Below are positions 1 to 9,022 of a DNA stretch of 64,000 nt, one piece after another (the stretch's first letter is position 1; every line of letters starts with the position of its first letter). The translations under genes were made by a program, and so were the position numbers. Under the pieces are notes generated by a model. The model worked only from the letters and a program-made list of their open reading frames with translations. It was not told where the DNA came from and did no database searches. The stretch comes from G963677445 sp963677445 (GTDB taxonomy: Bacteria > Bacteroidota > Ignavibacteria > Ignavibacteriales > Melioribacteraceae), in the NCBI GenBank assembly GCA_963677445.2, contig CAXXGF010000002.1, forward strand, positions 62,001 through 126,000. The letters run 5' to 3'.

Positions 1-1273
1 GAGCATTTTCATCATAACTCAAATATCTTCTTGAATCTGAATTATCTTCTTCTTTCTTTTCTGATAATTCTTTTCTTTCCGTTCTTTCCTGGTATTTGGC
101 CGGATCATACTTCTCTTTGTTCTTTAACATCGCATATATTATTCTGGTAATTTTGTGCATGATTGCTCCGATGGCTGCCTTTGCATTCATCCCACGTCCC
201 ATGAAGTTTTCATAGGTTTTTTTGATATATGGATTTTTTGATATGGCCGATAATGCCACCATATATAATATTTCGCGGGGAACCTTTCTTCCCTTTTTGC
301 TTCATGCGTATTTCGTATTTCCCGTCTCCGCTTTCCCGGTAGGACGGATTCAGACCAAAATATGATACCAGATTCTTCGATGCAGGGAACCGATTTATAT
401 CACCTATTTCCAGGAGTAAACCTGTTGCTGAATAATCACTTATTCCTGTAAAACTTTTCAGTAGTTCTACTTCATTTTTATCGATCTCCTGAGAGATCAG
501 GCTAAGTAATTTTTCTTTTTGTTTTTCCAGATTCAATATCTGTTCAACAATCACTATTATCAACTCTCCCCATATTCTCTTCAACATTTGAAGCTACGGT
601 GTTTTTGGCCTGGGCAATCAATTTTTGTGCTTTCTCCTTTGATATATAAGGGATCTTTGACAGTTTTAATGCACTGGCCCGCGACAACTTCATCGATGTT
701 GGATAATATTTCAGTAGCTGTTTTATCCAGTTTGGCATACCACTCTTACAATAGTTCAGAAGCTCCGGATTTGCCTGGTATAGCAACTTTTCCAGTTGAT
801 TTTGGAATTGTGTTTTCTGTTTTGTCTGAAGCCTTGCTGTATTAAACAACTTTCTTAATGTGATATAATTCTCTTTTACATCATAGCGGACATTCTCCCG
901 ATATTTGATCTGGTACTCTGCTACCAGACGTCCGCATATTTTTGTCGTTTGATACTTTGAGTAGTCCGGCTTTTCCTGAATGATTTACCCCATATGCATT
1001 TAATCGGGCTACATGAATTTTATACCTGGACCGTAGTTCCTGTATTGCTGATATCCAGTTATTTTCATAACTCCCGGTGCTTTCAAAGGCACAATACAAT
1101 GTTGCTTCGGGATTATTCTTAAAAAAGTTTGCTATTATTTCATGTAATTTCTTATGCCCGGATTTTGTATCGTCTAACTGAAATGATTTTTCTACTATTT
1201 CTTTTTCCTGATCCATAATTGAAAAATCACAGTAACCTTTGCTTACATCTCCTCCAAGATAATAATTTTTCAT
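1..1273 (-). pseudogene. IS110-family transposase, frameshifted and cut by window edge
   Basis: This is a DEDD (RuvC-like) transposase of the IS110/IS116/IS902 family, broken into pieces. The N-terminal part (1273 to about 945) begins with MKNYYLGGDVSKG and has the FESTGSYENNW segment typical of the catalytic half. The middle part is read in another frame (about 945-550), and the C-terminal Transposase_20 part (about 587-213, with SFTGISDYSATGLLLEIGD and YFGLNPSYRESG) in a third. A fourth stretch (MGRGMNAKAAIGAIMHKITR) continues past base 1 after a further shift at an A7 run near 213-220. Three frameshifts mean no functional protein unless they are sequencing errors. The family assignment is secure; the right-hand end of the element is not defined. 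Confidence 0.85.
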
Positions 1274-1903
1274 ATTATACCTCTTAAAATATTTTAGGTA
1301 GTATATCAGGGAATATTTACCTTGTCTTATACGGATTTTTATCCAGGTTATTCCTCAACTTTTACCTGACAGAATGAAGACACTTCGGGACGGATTCTTG
1401 ATCCATGGGACGTGCCTTCTATTCTGCAAGTATAAACAATATTTTACTTTCTTACCTTTTTTTATTCTTTCTTTAAACATACAAGGGATGACAGGATTAT
1501 AGAAATTAAATAATCAACTATATTATCGAATCCTGAATGGGCGAAATGAAAAGAAATGCAATCAATAGTAAATATATCACCCTTCCAGGATTTTTTAAAT
1601 GGTTCATTATTCCAATCTATAATCATTACATCCCTTCGGAATTGAAAAATACAAATGGACATTAAAGGCAAATTCAAGATAAGATTGCCTCAATAATCTC
1701 TGCTGAAAACGGAGTGGGTTCCGGTCAGATTGCTTTGGAAAAGAAACCATGCCAAAACAAAACAGACCGTGAAACACCCTTGAATTATGTTAAATTGTTT
1801 CTGTTTTTTCTCGATCAACCAAACTCAGGTTTGTTTAAAATATTGGAATTCTTCTCCTTTGGAGGTGTTTTCATCAAGCTTTGCCTGGGGAAAATTTAGA
1901 ATT
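1274..1903. other. Non-coding flank of the IS110 remnant and spacer
   Basis: No convincing gene is seen in these 630 bases. The first ~185 bases lie immediately upstream of the IS110 transposase start. In that position IS110-group elements are known to encode the bridge (seek) RNA, so a decayed guide RNA could lie here; I did not verify a fold. The remainder contains only short open frames without a recognisable family. Confidence 0.35.
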
Positions 1904-2683
1904 TTATTCCCACCATTTTTGTTCTTCTATCTTCCTGAATTTTTCAATTTCTTCTCTGTTATTACCCTCATGGTAAGCCTTTATATAAGATTCCCAGCCA
2001 TTCTTCCGATATTTTTCATCCGGGGAAAATTCACCTGCTCCCCGGTCAAAATCCTCTGAGCAGGGTATTCTGCTGTCTCCCCAGTTTGCCCTTACTTTTT
2101 GATCATCGTGGCAGCTTTGCCAGTAGCCGGCGAACTGATTATTATTAAATCCATCGCTTATCTTCCAAAGATCATTATACCTGATTTTTCCTTTTTCATC
2201 CCTGTGCCAGTAGCTTACAAATCTGCCTGTGTATTTTCCGCTCTCTTCACTCAAAGAGTCTTCAAGAATTGTGTACTCGCCAAATATCATCCCGTTTTCA
2301 TACTCTCTCAATTCCGTCGGTACCTTTACCCGGTAAATACCGATGATCCTCAGCCTGCCTCTAAATGCCCTGGTGATGTTATCACGCCGGCTTTTTCCAC
2401 TGATCAAATATTCCAGATCATTATCTTTATCTTTTTTAACATCCAGAAATTTCATCCTCAATCTACAGTAATCCGGTCCGAAAAAGCCATAAACTCTGCT
2501 TTCCTCATTTAACCATATTTCAGACAAATCTTCATTAAATGAATGAGTAATATCGGCAAGGCTGTTGTGATTTACTTCCTCGATATAACAGATCATTGGT
2601 TTATATTTGGAGAGGAGATTCTGCGATAAGGCTTGCGATGAAAATATTAAAACTACGGAAAAAAACATTATAGCTTTGTTCAA
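1904..2683 (-). CDS. Secreted protein of unknown function
   Basis: I do not recognise a family. The 259-residue product has a clear signal peptide (MNKAIMFFSVVLIFSSQALSQ, cleaved near residue 21) and is otherwise hydrophilic, with charged and aromatic segments such as GYWQSCHDDQK and a C-terminal EEQKWWE. The start chosen is TTG at 2683, which overlaps the stop of the upstream HEPN gene by four bases (TTGA) and is preceded by GGGAG; an ATG five codons downstream is the alternative. The overlap implies co-transcription with the HEPN/nucleotidyltransferase pair, which is unusual for an exported protein. Confidence 0.7.
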   Translation of the reverse strand: MNKAIMFFSVVLIFSSQALSQNLLSKYKPMICYIEEVNHNSLADITHSFNEDLSEIWLNEESRVYGFFGPDYCRLRMKFLDVKKDKDNDLEYLISGKSRRDNITRAFRGRLRIIGIYRVKVPTELREYENGMIFGEYTILEDSLSEESGKYTGRFVSYWHRDEKGKIRYNDLWKISDGFNNNQFAGYWQSCHDDQKVRANWGDSRIPCSEDFDRGAGEFSPDEKYRKNGWESYIKAYHEGNNREEIEKFRKIEEQKWWE

Positions 2684-3078
2684 TCTTCAACTCCCAACTC
2701 AGGAATTTTATCAAAGACCGGTTTAAGTTGTTTAATAGTTTTAATAGCCCTTTTTGCCTGATCTCTGGTTGCCGATTCACCAGGATATCGAAATGCTACA
2801 GAAAAAGGATTCAGGTAGGCAATTAGCTCTCTTTGAAGTTCAAGTTCCGGTTCATAAATAATAATAATACATGAGTTCAGTAAAGTAAGTAAATCGAGGA
2901 TCCTGCCGAACCTTTCATCATTTTTTTGCAGAATAGCCATTAAATATTTTTCAGCACATTGTTGAGCATGGAATCGGGCAGAGTCATAATTTGGGTTATT
3001 TCTTGCCCTGTATTCTCTAAAAGCGCTATGATAATCACCCTTTGCTTTATATATCCATTCCTCAACCAGTCTGTTCAT
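2680..3078 (-). CDS. HEPN domain protein of a HEPN/MNT pair
   Basis: A 132-residue helical protein of the HEPN family (PF05168-like). The diagnostic segments are SARFHAQQCAEKYLMAIL near residues 33-50 and the FRYPGE motif near residue 96. Family members pair with a minimal nucleotidyltransferase, and such pairs often act as toxin-antitoxin modules in which the MNT modifies the HEPN toxin. No clear R-x4-6-H RNase motif is visible, so RNase activity cannot be claimed. The gene overlaps the 3' end of the upstream MNT gene by 17 bases. That MNT gene is interrupted by IS630, so the HEPN protein is now made, if at all, without its partner. Confidence 0.85.
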   Translation of the reverse strand: MNRLVEEWIYKAKGDYHSAFREYRARNNPNYDSARFHAQQCAEKYLMAILQKNDERFGRILDLLTLLNSCIIIIYEPELELQRELIAYLNPFSVAFRYPGESATRDQAKRAIKTIKQLKPVFDKIPELGVED

Positions 3079-3295
3079 AAAGAACTATCCCCCTCTCAAA
3101 AAAATTTTTTATGAAAAAATCATTATCTGCGGATCTGGTCTCAATTTCCTCTCTTTTTCTTACTACAATATCAAGGGGAAACGAATGATCCAGTGCGAGA
3201 GAAATTTCCACCTGGAGATCAAGATTGGATTTTGTTGAATCATGGATTACCAGTAAATCAACATCACTTTCCGGTTCAGCCTCACCAGACGCATA

Positions 3296-4454
3296 ATACC
3301 ATAGTGAATTATACCTCAGTCCAAAAAGGGTCCGAAAAAATATAAGCATATGAACTAATACTAATGACTTCTTCTGGCGTTAGATTTTTTGCCAATTCAC
3401 AGACATATTCTCTCAATTCTTCCATTGATGAAAATAATTTGTTTGTAAAATCTCTCTTGAATTTTGCCCATATTTTTTCTGCCGGATTTAATTCAGGACA
3501 ATAAGGAGGTAAGAATAATAATACTATATTTTCCGGAATCTTCAACGCTTTGGCTTTGTGAAAAGGGCCATTATCCAGAACTATCAGTTTTAGTTCATCA
3601 GGGTCTTCTTTGGAAAACTCATCTAAGAATAATTGAAACCATTCGGAATTACATTCTGGTAACTCCAGCTGAAAACTTTTTCCATCAATTGGTGAAAATG
3701 CTCCGTATAAATATGTTGACTGAAATACCTGTTTGAAGGTGCATATTGGCTTAATCCCCCTGGCTGTTAACGCCCTTCCGTTTTTGGTAAATAATCCGAA
3801 CCTGCTTTCATCTTGGTAATATAGGTTTACTCTTCTATATCTTTCTACTTTATCAGCTATTGCATTCCTGCAAATCAGACCAAAGTTTTTTTTAAAGCCT
3901 CAGCCGCTTCTTTATCCTTGTTTTCGTGACTTTTACGCGCAACCTTTGGTTTTGAGCCAAAATTTCTGATACAATATTTTAATAGAGTATTATATTTTAC
4001 TTTCTTATTGAACTTCTGCTCAATCCAGCTTAATAATTCTTTGTATCCAGGTAATCCATTGTAGGGATCGTTTAATTTCTGTTCTATTGCTTTATGTTCT
4101 TCTTTAGAGAATACCGAGGGACGAAAACCTGTTTTCTTGTGACTGCAAAGGAGATCAATGCCTCCTTTCTCATACATAGTTCTCCAGGTCTGGACACTAT
4201 TGTGATTGACGCCTATCCGGTCAGCGAGATCACGTTTAGAGATGCCATTGGCATGATTTTTCATTTCAATGAGCATACGTAATCGAGGAGCAATCAGAGG
4301 TTTTGCATGTTTAAGGAGCTTTTTAAGCTCAGGAGTAGATTCTTTAATTGAGACAATTTTAGGAGCTGCCATAGATGAATACCTTTTTAGTCCAAAGATA
4401 ACAAAAAACTAATCCAGATGCAATAGCCGGACCATATTTATTTTCACTTTGGTA
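3296..4454 (-). mobile_element. IS630-family insertion sequence
   Basis: An element of about 1.16 kb with inverted ends: the left end reads TACCATAGTGAA and the right end, read inward on the other strand, TACCAAAGTGAA. It is flanked by TA on both sides (3294-3295 and 4455-4456), the target duplication known for the IS630/Tc1 superfamily. Removing the element and one TA restores an uninterrupted nucleotidyltransferase reading frame, which fixes the boundaries to within one base; one extra A is present at 3296. It carries a single transposase gene. Confidence 0.9.
3309..4372 (-). CDS. IS630-family DDE transposase made by -1 frameshifting
   Basis: The transposase is encoded in two overlapping frames. 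ORF A (4372-3875) carries the helix-turn-helix half (DLADRIGVNHNSVQTWR, near residues 48-64). ORF B is open from about 3895 to 3309 in the -1 frame and has no usable start. It holds the DDE catalytic residues: YYQDESRFG (D), VLDNGPFHKA (D) and PPYCPELNPAEKIW (E). The frames meet at an A8 run (TTAAAAAAAACTTTGG on this strand), where the heptamer A AAA AAA is a canonical -1 slippery site, and ORF A ends a few codons later. Programmed frameshifting of this kind is known in IS families including IS630 members. With the shift the protein is complete, so the element may be active. Confidence 0.85.
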
Positions 4455-4643
4455 TAAGATCCAAAAAGAACAATTTTCAGTGGAGAAAATCCTGTAATTA
4501 TTTCCTCTACCTCGGTTTTAATTTCCTTTTTGGAAGCGCATCTTGTTCCTGCTATTGATACCACTTTCCTCATTCTGAACCATTTATTGAAATTATTATT
4601 GCTATACTCTGTTTACGTTTTTTTTGTGAAACTTTCAAAGACA

Positions 4644-5177
4644 TTAATTTTTCTCAACACCCAGTTTCCTTAATTTATTAACAAGACCGATCAGCCAGCC
4701 TGTTTTCATAACACAAATAAGGCCGATAAAAAGAGTCACTAAAAGTCGTACCAGAATGATAGTATTTTCAGTGGTAAATTTTTCACCCATTGCTCCTGAA
4801 AAGTATCCCATCAGCAGATTATTAAGTATAGGGGGAATTGAGCTGAGGATAAAATAAAATCCCATAATTGTTATTGCAGCGGGATAAACTTTGTCCATAT
4901 CAACTTTTTCAATTTTTCCCTCCCCGGCATTAGTAATGATAAGCTTGTTGCTCAACCCATCAGCCCATATCCATAACAGTATACTTATCAGGAGATATAT
5001 CCCGGCATTCACAAGCGCGTAAATATAGCTAAATAGCGGGGTTCTTATATCAGCCGGTAATTGAAGATCACGAATAAAGACCGGAATGAGATTGAAAAGA
5101 TGAATCAGAACAAACTGAACAAACAGCCACAGAGCGACAGCCCTGATAAGTGTAAAAGCGAAAACCTTGTTTTTCAT
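4644..5177 (-). CDS. Integral membrane protein of unknown function
   Basis: No family is recognised. The 177-residue protein has four predicted transmembrane segments, near residues 8-28 (IRAVALWLFVQFVLIHLF), 46-68, 98-122 and 140-163. A charged cytosolic-looking loop with EGKIEKVDMDKVY sits between the second and third. It has no signal peptide or catalytic motif. It lies divergently from the small membrane protein at 5329-5715, with about 150 AT-rich bases between them that presumably hold both promoters. Confidence 0.6.
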   Translation of the reverse strand: MKNKVFAFTLIRAVALWLFVQFVLIHLFNLIPVFIRDLQLPADIRTPLFSYIYALVNAGIYLLISILLWIWADGLSNKLIITNAGEGKIEKVDMDKVYPAAITIMGFYFILSSIPPILNNLLMGYFSGAMGEKFTTENTIILVRLLVTLFIGLICVMKTGWLIGLVNKLRKLGVEKN

Positions 5178-5328
5178 AATATACCTTCATTTTCCCATCA
5201 GTTTTTTTTCCTTTCATACCTTAATAAATAGCAGGCATTTTTTTCAGAATAAGAATTATATTGTCACAGGTAAATATAAATAATATCAGAATATTTAATT
5301 ATAATTATATGAAGTGAGGCGCCCTGTT

Positions 5329-5715
5329 ATGTTTATTATTCTTGAAATAGTAATAGAAATTTTATGGCTGCTTTTGATTGAACTGGGTATTATTTCCGCT
5401 CCAAATGTTTTGCGACCCGGAAAGCAGAGGGGAAAAACAGCAGGTTATATTAGTATAATTTTTCTCGCGTTGATTACCGGGTTTATTTTTTGTCTTATTA
5501 TTCCTGTCAGAATATTCCCCGATGCGCCGCTGACCGGTTTGAGTCTGCTGATCGCGCCTGTAATTTCAGGTTACCTGATGATGTTATATGGAAGATGGAG
5601 AGAAGAAAGAGGTAAAAGAAAAACAATACTGACAAGCTTTTCAGGAGGCGCGTTATTCGCCTTTGTTTTTTCACTGGTGAGGTTTCTGCTTTATTATTTT
5701 GAGATATTCCGGTGA
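5329..5715 (+). CDS. Small membrane protein of unknown function
   Basis: A 128-residue protein with about four hydrophobic segments and short basic loops (RPGKQRGK, RWREERGKRK). I place the start at ATG 5329 because GTGAGG at 5314-5319 sits at ribosome-binding distance from it; the GTG at 5314 would add five residues. No family is recognised. It is divergent from the membrane gene at 4644-5177 and followed by a palindromic intergenic repeat. Confidence 0.55.
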   Translation: MFIILEIVIEILWLLLIELGIISAPNVLRPGKQRGKTAGYISIIFLALITGFIFCLIIPVRIFPDAPLTGLSLLIAPVISGYLMMLYGRWREERGKRKTILTSFSGGALFAFVFSLVRFLLYYFEIFR

Positions 5716-5775
5716 AATTTTTAACGAATATTTTACATTACTGACTGGGAAATTACCAACTGTAAATTGGCAGTT

Positions 5776-5803
5776 GTAGAGACGCAATGCATTGCGTCTC
5801 TAC
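5776..5803. repeat. 28-base palindromic repeat (copy 1)
   Basis: A perfect palindrome with arms GTAGAGACGCAATG/CATTGCGTCTCTAC. Closely related palindromes with the same GTAGAGAC ends and different centres occur at 6964, 16196 and 21421, so this is a dispersed intergenic family. It would form a stable hairpin in RNA. Confidence 0.9.
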
Positions 5804-5849
5804 GGACAATATTGTATAAATATTTGAATTAATTTACTCTTCCCAAGCG

Positions 5850-6314
5850 TTATTCATAATACTGTACATAATCCTGGAAAATATCAAATAACTCATCATC
5901 TGTGTTTTGCGAATAAAGTTTCACTACAAGGATCACATCAAAAACCTGAAACAGGGGCACCTTGCGGTTTTCCGGCTTCTCGGTTAAACGGTCGGCATAT
6001 TCAATTACTTCCCCGATTCTTGACCTGTCGATCAAATATGCCTCTTTTGTATTAGCGAGCATTTCTTCAAGCGTCTCCGGAATAAATGTCATAAAGTATT
6101 TGCAATGGTCTTTTACCTTCAGCCTTACATTTGACCACATCACATCAATCGATATCCATTGCCCGTCCAGAAAAGCGTTAACATAGTTCTCTTTCTCATT
6201 TCTGTCAAGCTGGTTCCAGAATATACCATTCGGATCCCCATCGGTATAATATTCCTGACTATAGGTAAATGAAAGAGAAATGAACAGCATAAATAAAACG
6301 GTTAATTTTTTCAT
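5850..6314 (-). CDS. Secreted paralogue B with YTxGxPNGxxWN motif
   Basis: A 154-residue exported protein of unknown function with a signal peptide (MKKLTVLFMLFISLSFTYSQ, cleavage near residue 20). The mature protein begins EYYTDGDPNGIFWNQLD and continues KENYVNAFLDGQW. The upstream gene at 6318-6800 has the same block at the same place (YTNGSPNGKYWNTMD, then WYVRAIMDGQ), so the two are tandem paralogues three bases apart and certainly one operon. After the shared N-terminal block the sequences diverge but keep a similar length and an acidic C-terminus. No catalytic motif is seen. Confidence 0.75.
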   Translation of the reverse strand: MKKLTVLFMLFISLSFTYSQEYYTDGDPNGIFWNQLDRNEKENYVNAFLDGQWISIDVMWSNVRLKVKDHCKYFMTFIPETLEEMLANTKEAYLIDRSRIGEVIEYADRLTEKPENRKVPLFQVFDVILVVKLYSQNTDDELFDIFQDYVQYYE

Positions 6315-6317
6315 TTT

Positions 6318-6800
6318 CTAATCCCCCGAATTAAGAAGATAGTTAACCAAATATCCCGGCAGGTCCTTTTCAAATTTTTCCCAAGAGTCTCCCGTTTTAT
6401 ATACTGATATCCAGATGCTTATGTAAGTATAAAAAATCGGAATCTGTTGATAATCCTTTTTAGCGTAAACCAGGTCAAGTTTACCGGCCATTTCATTCGG
6501 ATCCAGCCCCGAAGGAAAATACTTCTCCTCATAGGTATTCAGGTATTCTTCCATCCTTTGATAACACAAGTCAACCCGGTCATAATTTGTTGTGTCCATT
6601 ATGGTGGTTGAAATGTTGTTGTATCCATTTTTCTGGCCATCCATAATCGCCCTTACATACCAGGATTTTTGCGAGGCATCCATAGTATTCCAGTATTTAC
6701 CATTTGGCGAACCGTTGGTGTAGTGGGAAGGGTCATGCGGAGGTTTGGCGCTGATGAAAAAAGTCAACACCAAACAGAACATCAAAGTCCTTTTTAACAT
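6318..6800 (-). CDS. Secreted paralogue A with YTxGxPNGxxWN motif
   Basis: A 160-residue exported protein with a signal peptide ending near MFCLVLTFFISAKP. The N-terminal mature block (YTNGSPNGKYWNTMDASQK, WYVRAIMDGQ) matches the downstream gene. The start is preceded by AAGGAGATCGAT, a good ribosome-binding site. The protein is the first gene of a two-gene operon with its paralogue; function is unknown. A palindromic repeat lies about 160 bases upstream. Confidence 0.75.
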   Translation of the reverse strand: MLKRTLMFCLVLTFFISAKPPHDPSHYTNGSPNGKYWNTMDASQKSWYVRAIMDGQKNGYNNISTTIMDTTNYDRVDLCYQRMEEYLNTYEEKYFPSGLDPNEMAGKLDLVYAKKDYQQIPIFYTYISIWISVYKTGDSWEKFEKDLPGYLVNYLLNSGD

Positions 6801-6963
6801 ATCGATCTCCTTATTTTCTTATAGTTGTCTCACTAATGTTTAAGATAAAAAAAATATCAACAAAAGGAATAAGGCAGATGAAGTAATAATTGATAATTGG
6901 AAATGGAGAACGGATGATTTTTGCCGGGGTCGGGGATACAGTTAAAATCTTAGGAAATACCCT

Positions 6964-6991
6964 GTAGAGACAAGGCATGCCTTGTCTCTGC
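6964..6991. repeat. 28-base palindromic repeat (copy 2)
   Basis: Palindrome with arms GTAGAGACAAGGCA/TGCCTTGTCTCTGC, one mismatch at the last-but-one position. The copy at 21421-21448 is identical. It sits between the C69 peptidase gene and the secreted paralogue pair. Confidence 0.9.
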
Positions 6992-7026
6992 AAATGGTTG
7001 ATTATATTTAAAGAAAATTGTTCGGT

Positions 7027-8634
7027 CTAAAACTTTTCATCATATTTTGTCCAGAGAAAATCGCCGAGGTCCCAGGCTTTTTTTACAGCCTCGTCAGCAT
7101 GTTTTACCGAATAATCTGTCAGGAATCTAATGGCTTCTTCTCTATTCTTTTTTAGAAGTTCCAGGGCTTTTTTATCAATATCCCGCTGACTGCCGAACAG
7201 TTCTTTCTGCATCGGGTCCCATAGATTATTAACATCATGCCGCATATCTCCCCATCTCTGGGCGGTTAGTGTACTGAGCCGGTTAAAAGCCCACCATGCC
7301 GATTTCCTTGAATATCCTGTTTTTCGGCCGCAAACTTTGAATGTTTCGGGAACATCGGTAATGGAACAGTAGAGCGGAGTATAAACCGAGGTGGCCACAT
7401 TATCCCAGGCGTACCAGACAACACCGCCGATCTCATCCGGCAGCCAGTCCCTTAGCTGAATTATAGTGGCATAGGTTGTATACCATCTGGCAATTGTGCG
7501 TTCACCGAGCCAGTTCCAACCTCCATTTATTTTAAATATTTTGTTCATATCATATGGCATAAAAGGATTTGCCAGGGGCGATATTTCATATTCACCCTCT
7601 TTATTCACCCAGGTAATATTTTTAACAGGATTAAACGGGGTGCCTTCATAATAATCTTGGAAAATTTGTCTCATTTTTTCCAGAGTTACCAGGGTATCGG
7701 GCTTTACCGAAAAGGGAAAATTTTCACCATTCGGATCAAGGTTCAGCGATGGAGCCATAAGTGAAAGCGCCCGCCATTCCCTTCTCCTGCTCGACATTGA
7801 TCTTCTTCCGCCGGGATCATAAGCGTAATTAAATCTGAAGGGTCCGTCGGCGGGATTCCACCAACCGCTATCCCGGGCGACCTGGAAAACATTATCCGAG
7901 GCCATAAAATAATCGTGATTATTCAGATCAATTTCACCAATGCGGCTGGCGTTGGCGTTTACCGACACATGCCCGTCAGGAACTCTCCGCGCGGCCCATA
8001 TTGCTCCGGTTTTTCCTTCCCCGCAACCTACGATCTCAAAATGCCACACCTCTTTCGGGTCGGCAAATGTAAAACATTCGCCGCGGTCGGCCCAGCCATA
8101 TTTTTCAGCGAGCTCTCCCCCCAGTTTTATCGCCTCTCTCGCTGTGGCGCACCTTTCGATGAGAACCTTGCTGAATTCTTCATATTCCCAGAGGCCCTTT
8201 TTACTCATCAGTTCTTTTCTACCCCCGAATGTCGATTCACCCATGGCGAATTGTTTTTCGTTAATACATCTTATAATCGTATTGATATAACCAAAGGTGT
8301 ATTCCGCCTCAGGAATTTCCCCGGCAGGCACAAATTTATTAAGGGGCATGGCGGCGGAGCTGTCAATTTCTTTTTTGTGTATTGTTTTCATCGCGCTGGC
8401 GGGATGTTTTTGGGCCGGAACGATGGTAGTCGTTGTGGGATCTTTATGCCCGTCCATAGTATGTGAAGTCATAACCGAGCCGTCGAATGACGCGAGTCTG
8501 CCAACTGTGACTGTTGTGCAGGCGTCGAAAAGTTCTTCAGGCTCCTCCTCTCCTTCTTCCGAATATTTAATAAAACCAAATGAAAGAACAGAGAGTAACA
8601 GGAATATTATTAAGGCGCTTTTTGAAACAGGCAT
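7027..8634 (-). CDS. C69-family dipeptidase, exported
   Basis: A 535-residue peptidase of the C69 (U34, PepD-like) family of N-terminal-nucleophile hydrolases. A signal anchor (residues 6-22) and a short acidic propeptide (YSEEGEEEPEELFDA) precede the predicted nucleophile Cys39 in ACTTVTVGRLASFDGSV, the expected autoprocessing site. Family segments include GESTFGGR, DPKEVWHFEIVG and the long GGRRSMSSRRREW region. Length matches the family. The enzyme should cleave dipeptides in the periplasm or at the surface. The start at 8634 is preceded by GGGAG; the gene stands alone and is divergent from the deacetylase lipoprotein at 9023. Confidence 0.9.
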   Translation of the reverse strand: MPVSKSALIIFLLLSVLSFGFIKYSEEGEEEPEELFDACTTVTVGRLASFDGSVMTSHTMDGHKDPTTTTIVPAQKHPASAMKTIHKKEIDSSAAMPLNKFVPAGEIPEAEYTFGYINTIIRCINEKQFAMGESTFGGRKELMSKKGLWEYEEFSKVLIERCATAREAIKLGGELAEKYGWADRGECFTFADPKEVWHFEIVGCGEGKTGAIWAARRVPDGHVSVNANASRIGEIDLNNHDYFMASDNVFQVARDSGWWNPADGPFRFNYAYDPGGRRSMSSRRREWRALSLMAPSLNLDPNGENFPFSVKPDTLVTLEKMRQIFQDYYEGTPFNPVKNITWVNKEGEYEISPLANPFMPYDMNKIFKINGGWNWLGERTIARWYTTYATIIQLRDWLPDEIGGVVWYAWDNVATSVYTPLYCSITDVPETFKVCGRKTGYSRKSAWWAFNRLSTLTAQRWGDMRHDVNNLWDPMQKELFGSQRDIDKKALELLKKNREEAIRFLTDYSVKHADEAVKKAWDLGDFLWTKYDEKF

Positions 8635-9022
8635 TCAAATCTCCCGGATTAAGATGTTATCGAAGGTCGATAAAAATACTCATAATCTTAATAAAATAAA
8701 AAGGGAAAAGGAATTATCATTTAAATGCCATTAAATTTGGTCAATAAGGAACGAGGTTTCCACAAAAAAATCAGGACTAGAAAATAGTTTCGTTCAAATA
8801 GTATTATATATCCAAGCCGCAAGTGGGTAAGTAATGCCCACGTGTATACATTTTATACATACGAAAAATGATTTTATTTTTTTAAACAGTAAAAATCGGG
8901 ACATAAATCGCTGTTTTTTGAAAAATAACTTATGAATATAATAATGGCACAACTTTAGATACTGGATAACCGGAGCAGAGAACAACTGCAAATTACAGAA
9001 AATAATCAATAATGGAGAGCAA
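8635..9022. promoter_or_regulatory. Divergent intergenic region
   Basis: 388 AT-rich bases between the divergent C69 peptidase and deacetylase genes. It must hold the promoters of both. I see a ribosome-binding site (GGAGAGCAA) for the rightward gene but no repeat, operator or RNA element that I can name. Confidence 0.4.

Larger units (their letters stand above)
3062..4573 (-). pseudogene. Minimal nucleotidyltransferase (MNT), disrupted by IS630
   Basis: The gene is in two parts on either side of an IS630 element. The 5' part (4573 to 4455) starts MRKVVSIAGTRCASKKEI and runs to KIVLFGS(Y). The 3' part (3295 to 3062) continues (Y)ASGEAEPESDVDLLVI and ends RGIVLYEQTG. Joined across one TA they give an intact ~117-residue protein with the GS...DxD nucleotidyltransferase motif (GSYASGEAEPESDVD). 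The insertion falls inside that motif, between the GS and the metal-binding aspartates, so activity is abolished. MNT proteins of this kind neutralise or modify the adjacent HEPN protein. The reconstruction uses only the visible sequence and is in frame without adjustment. Confidence 0.9.

Noticed and set aside
1462..1677. A 71-codon leftward frame next to the IS110 remnant
   Set aside because: No family, signal or start site supports it; it could be a gene fragment but cannot be shown to be one.
2099..2512. A 137-codon rightward open frame opposite the secreted protein
   Set aside because: Antisense shadow; the leftward frame has a signal peptide, ribosome-binding site and operon overlap.
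7915..8466. A 183-codon open frame on the + strand inside the C69 peptidase gene
   Set aside because: It is a shadow of the strongly supported leftward peptidase; it has no ribosome-binding site or family features.
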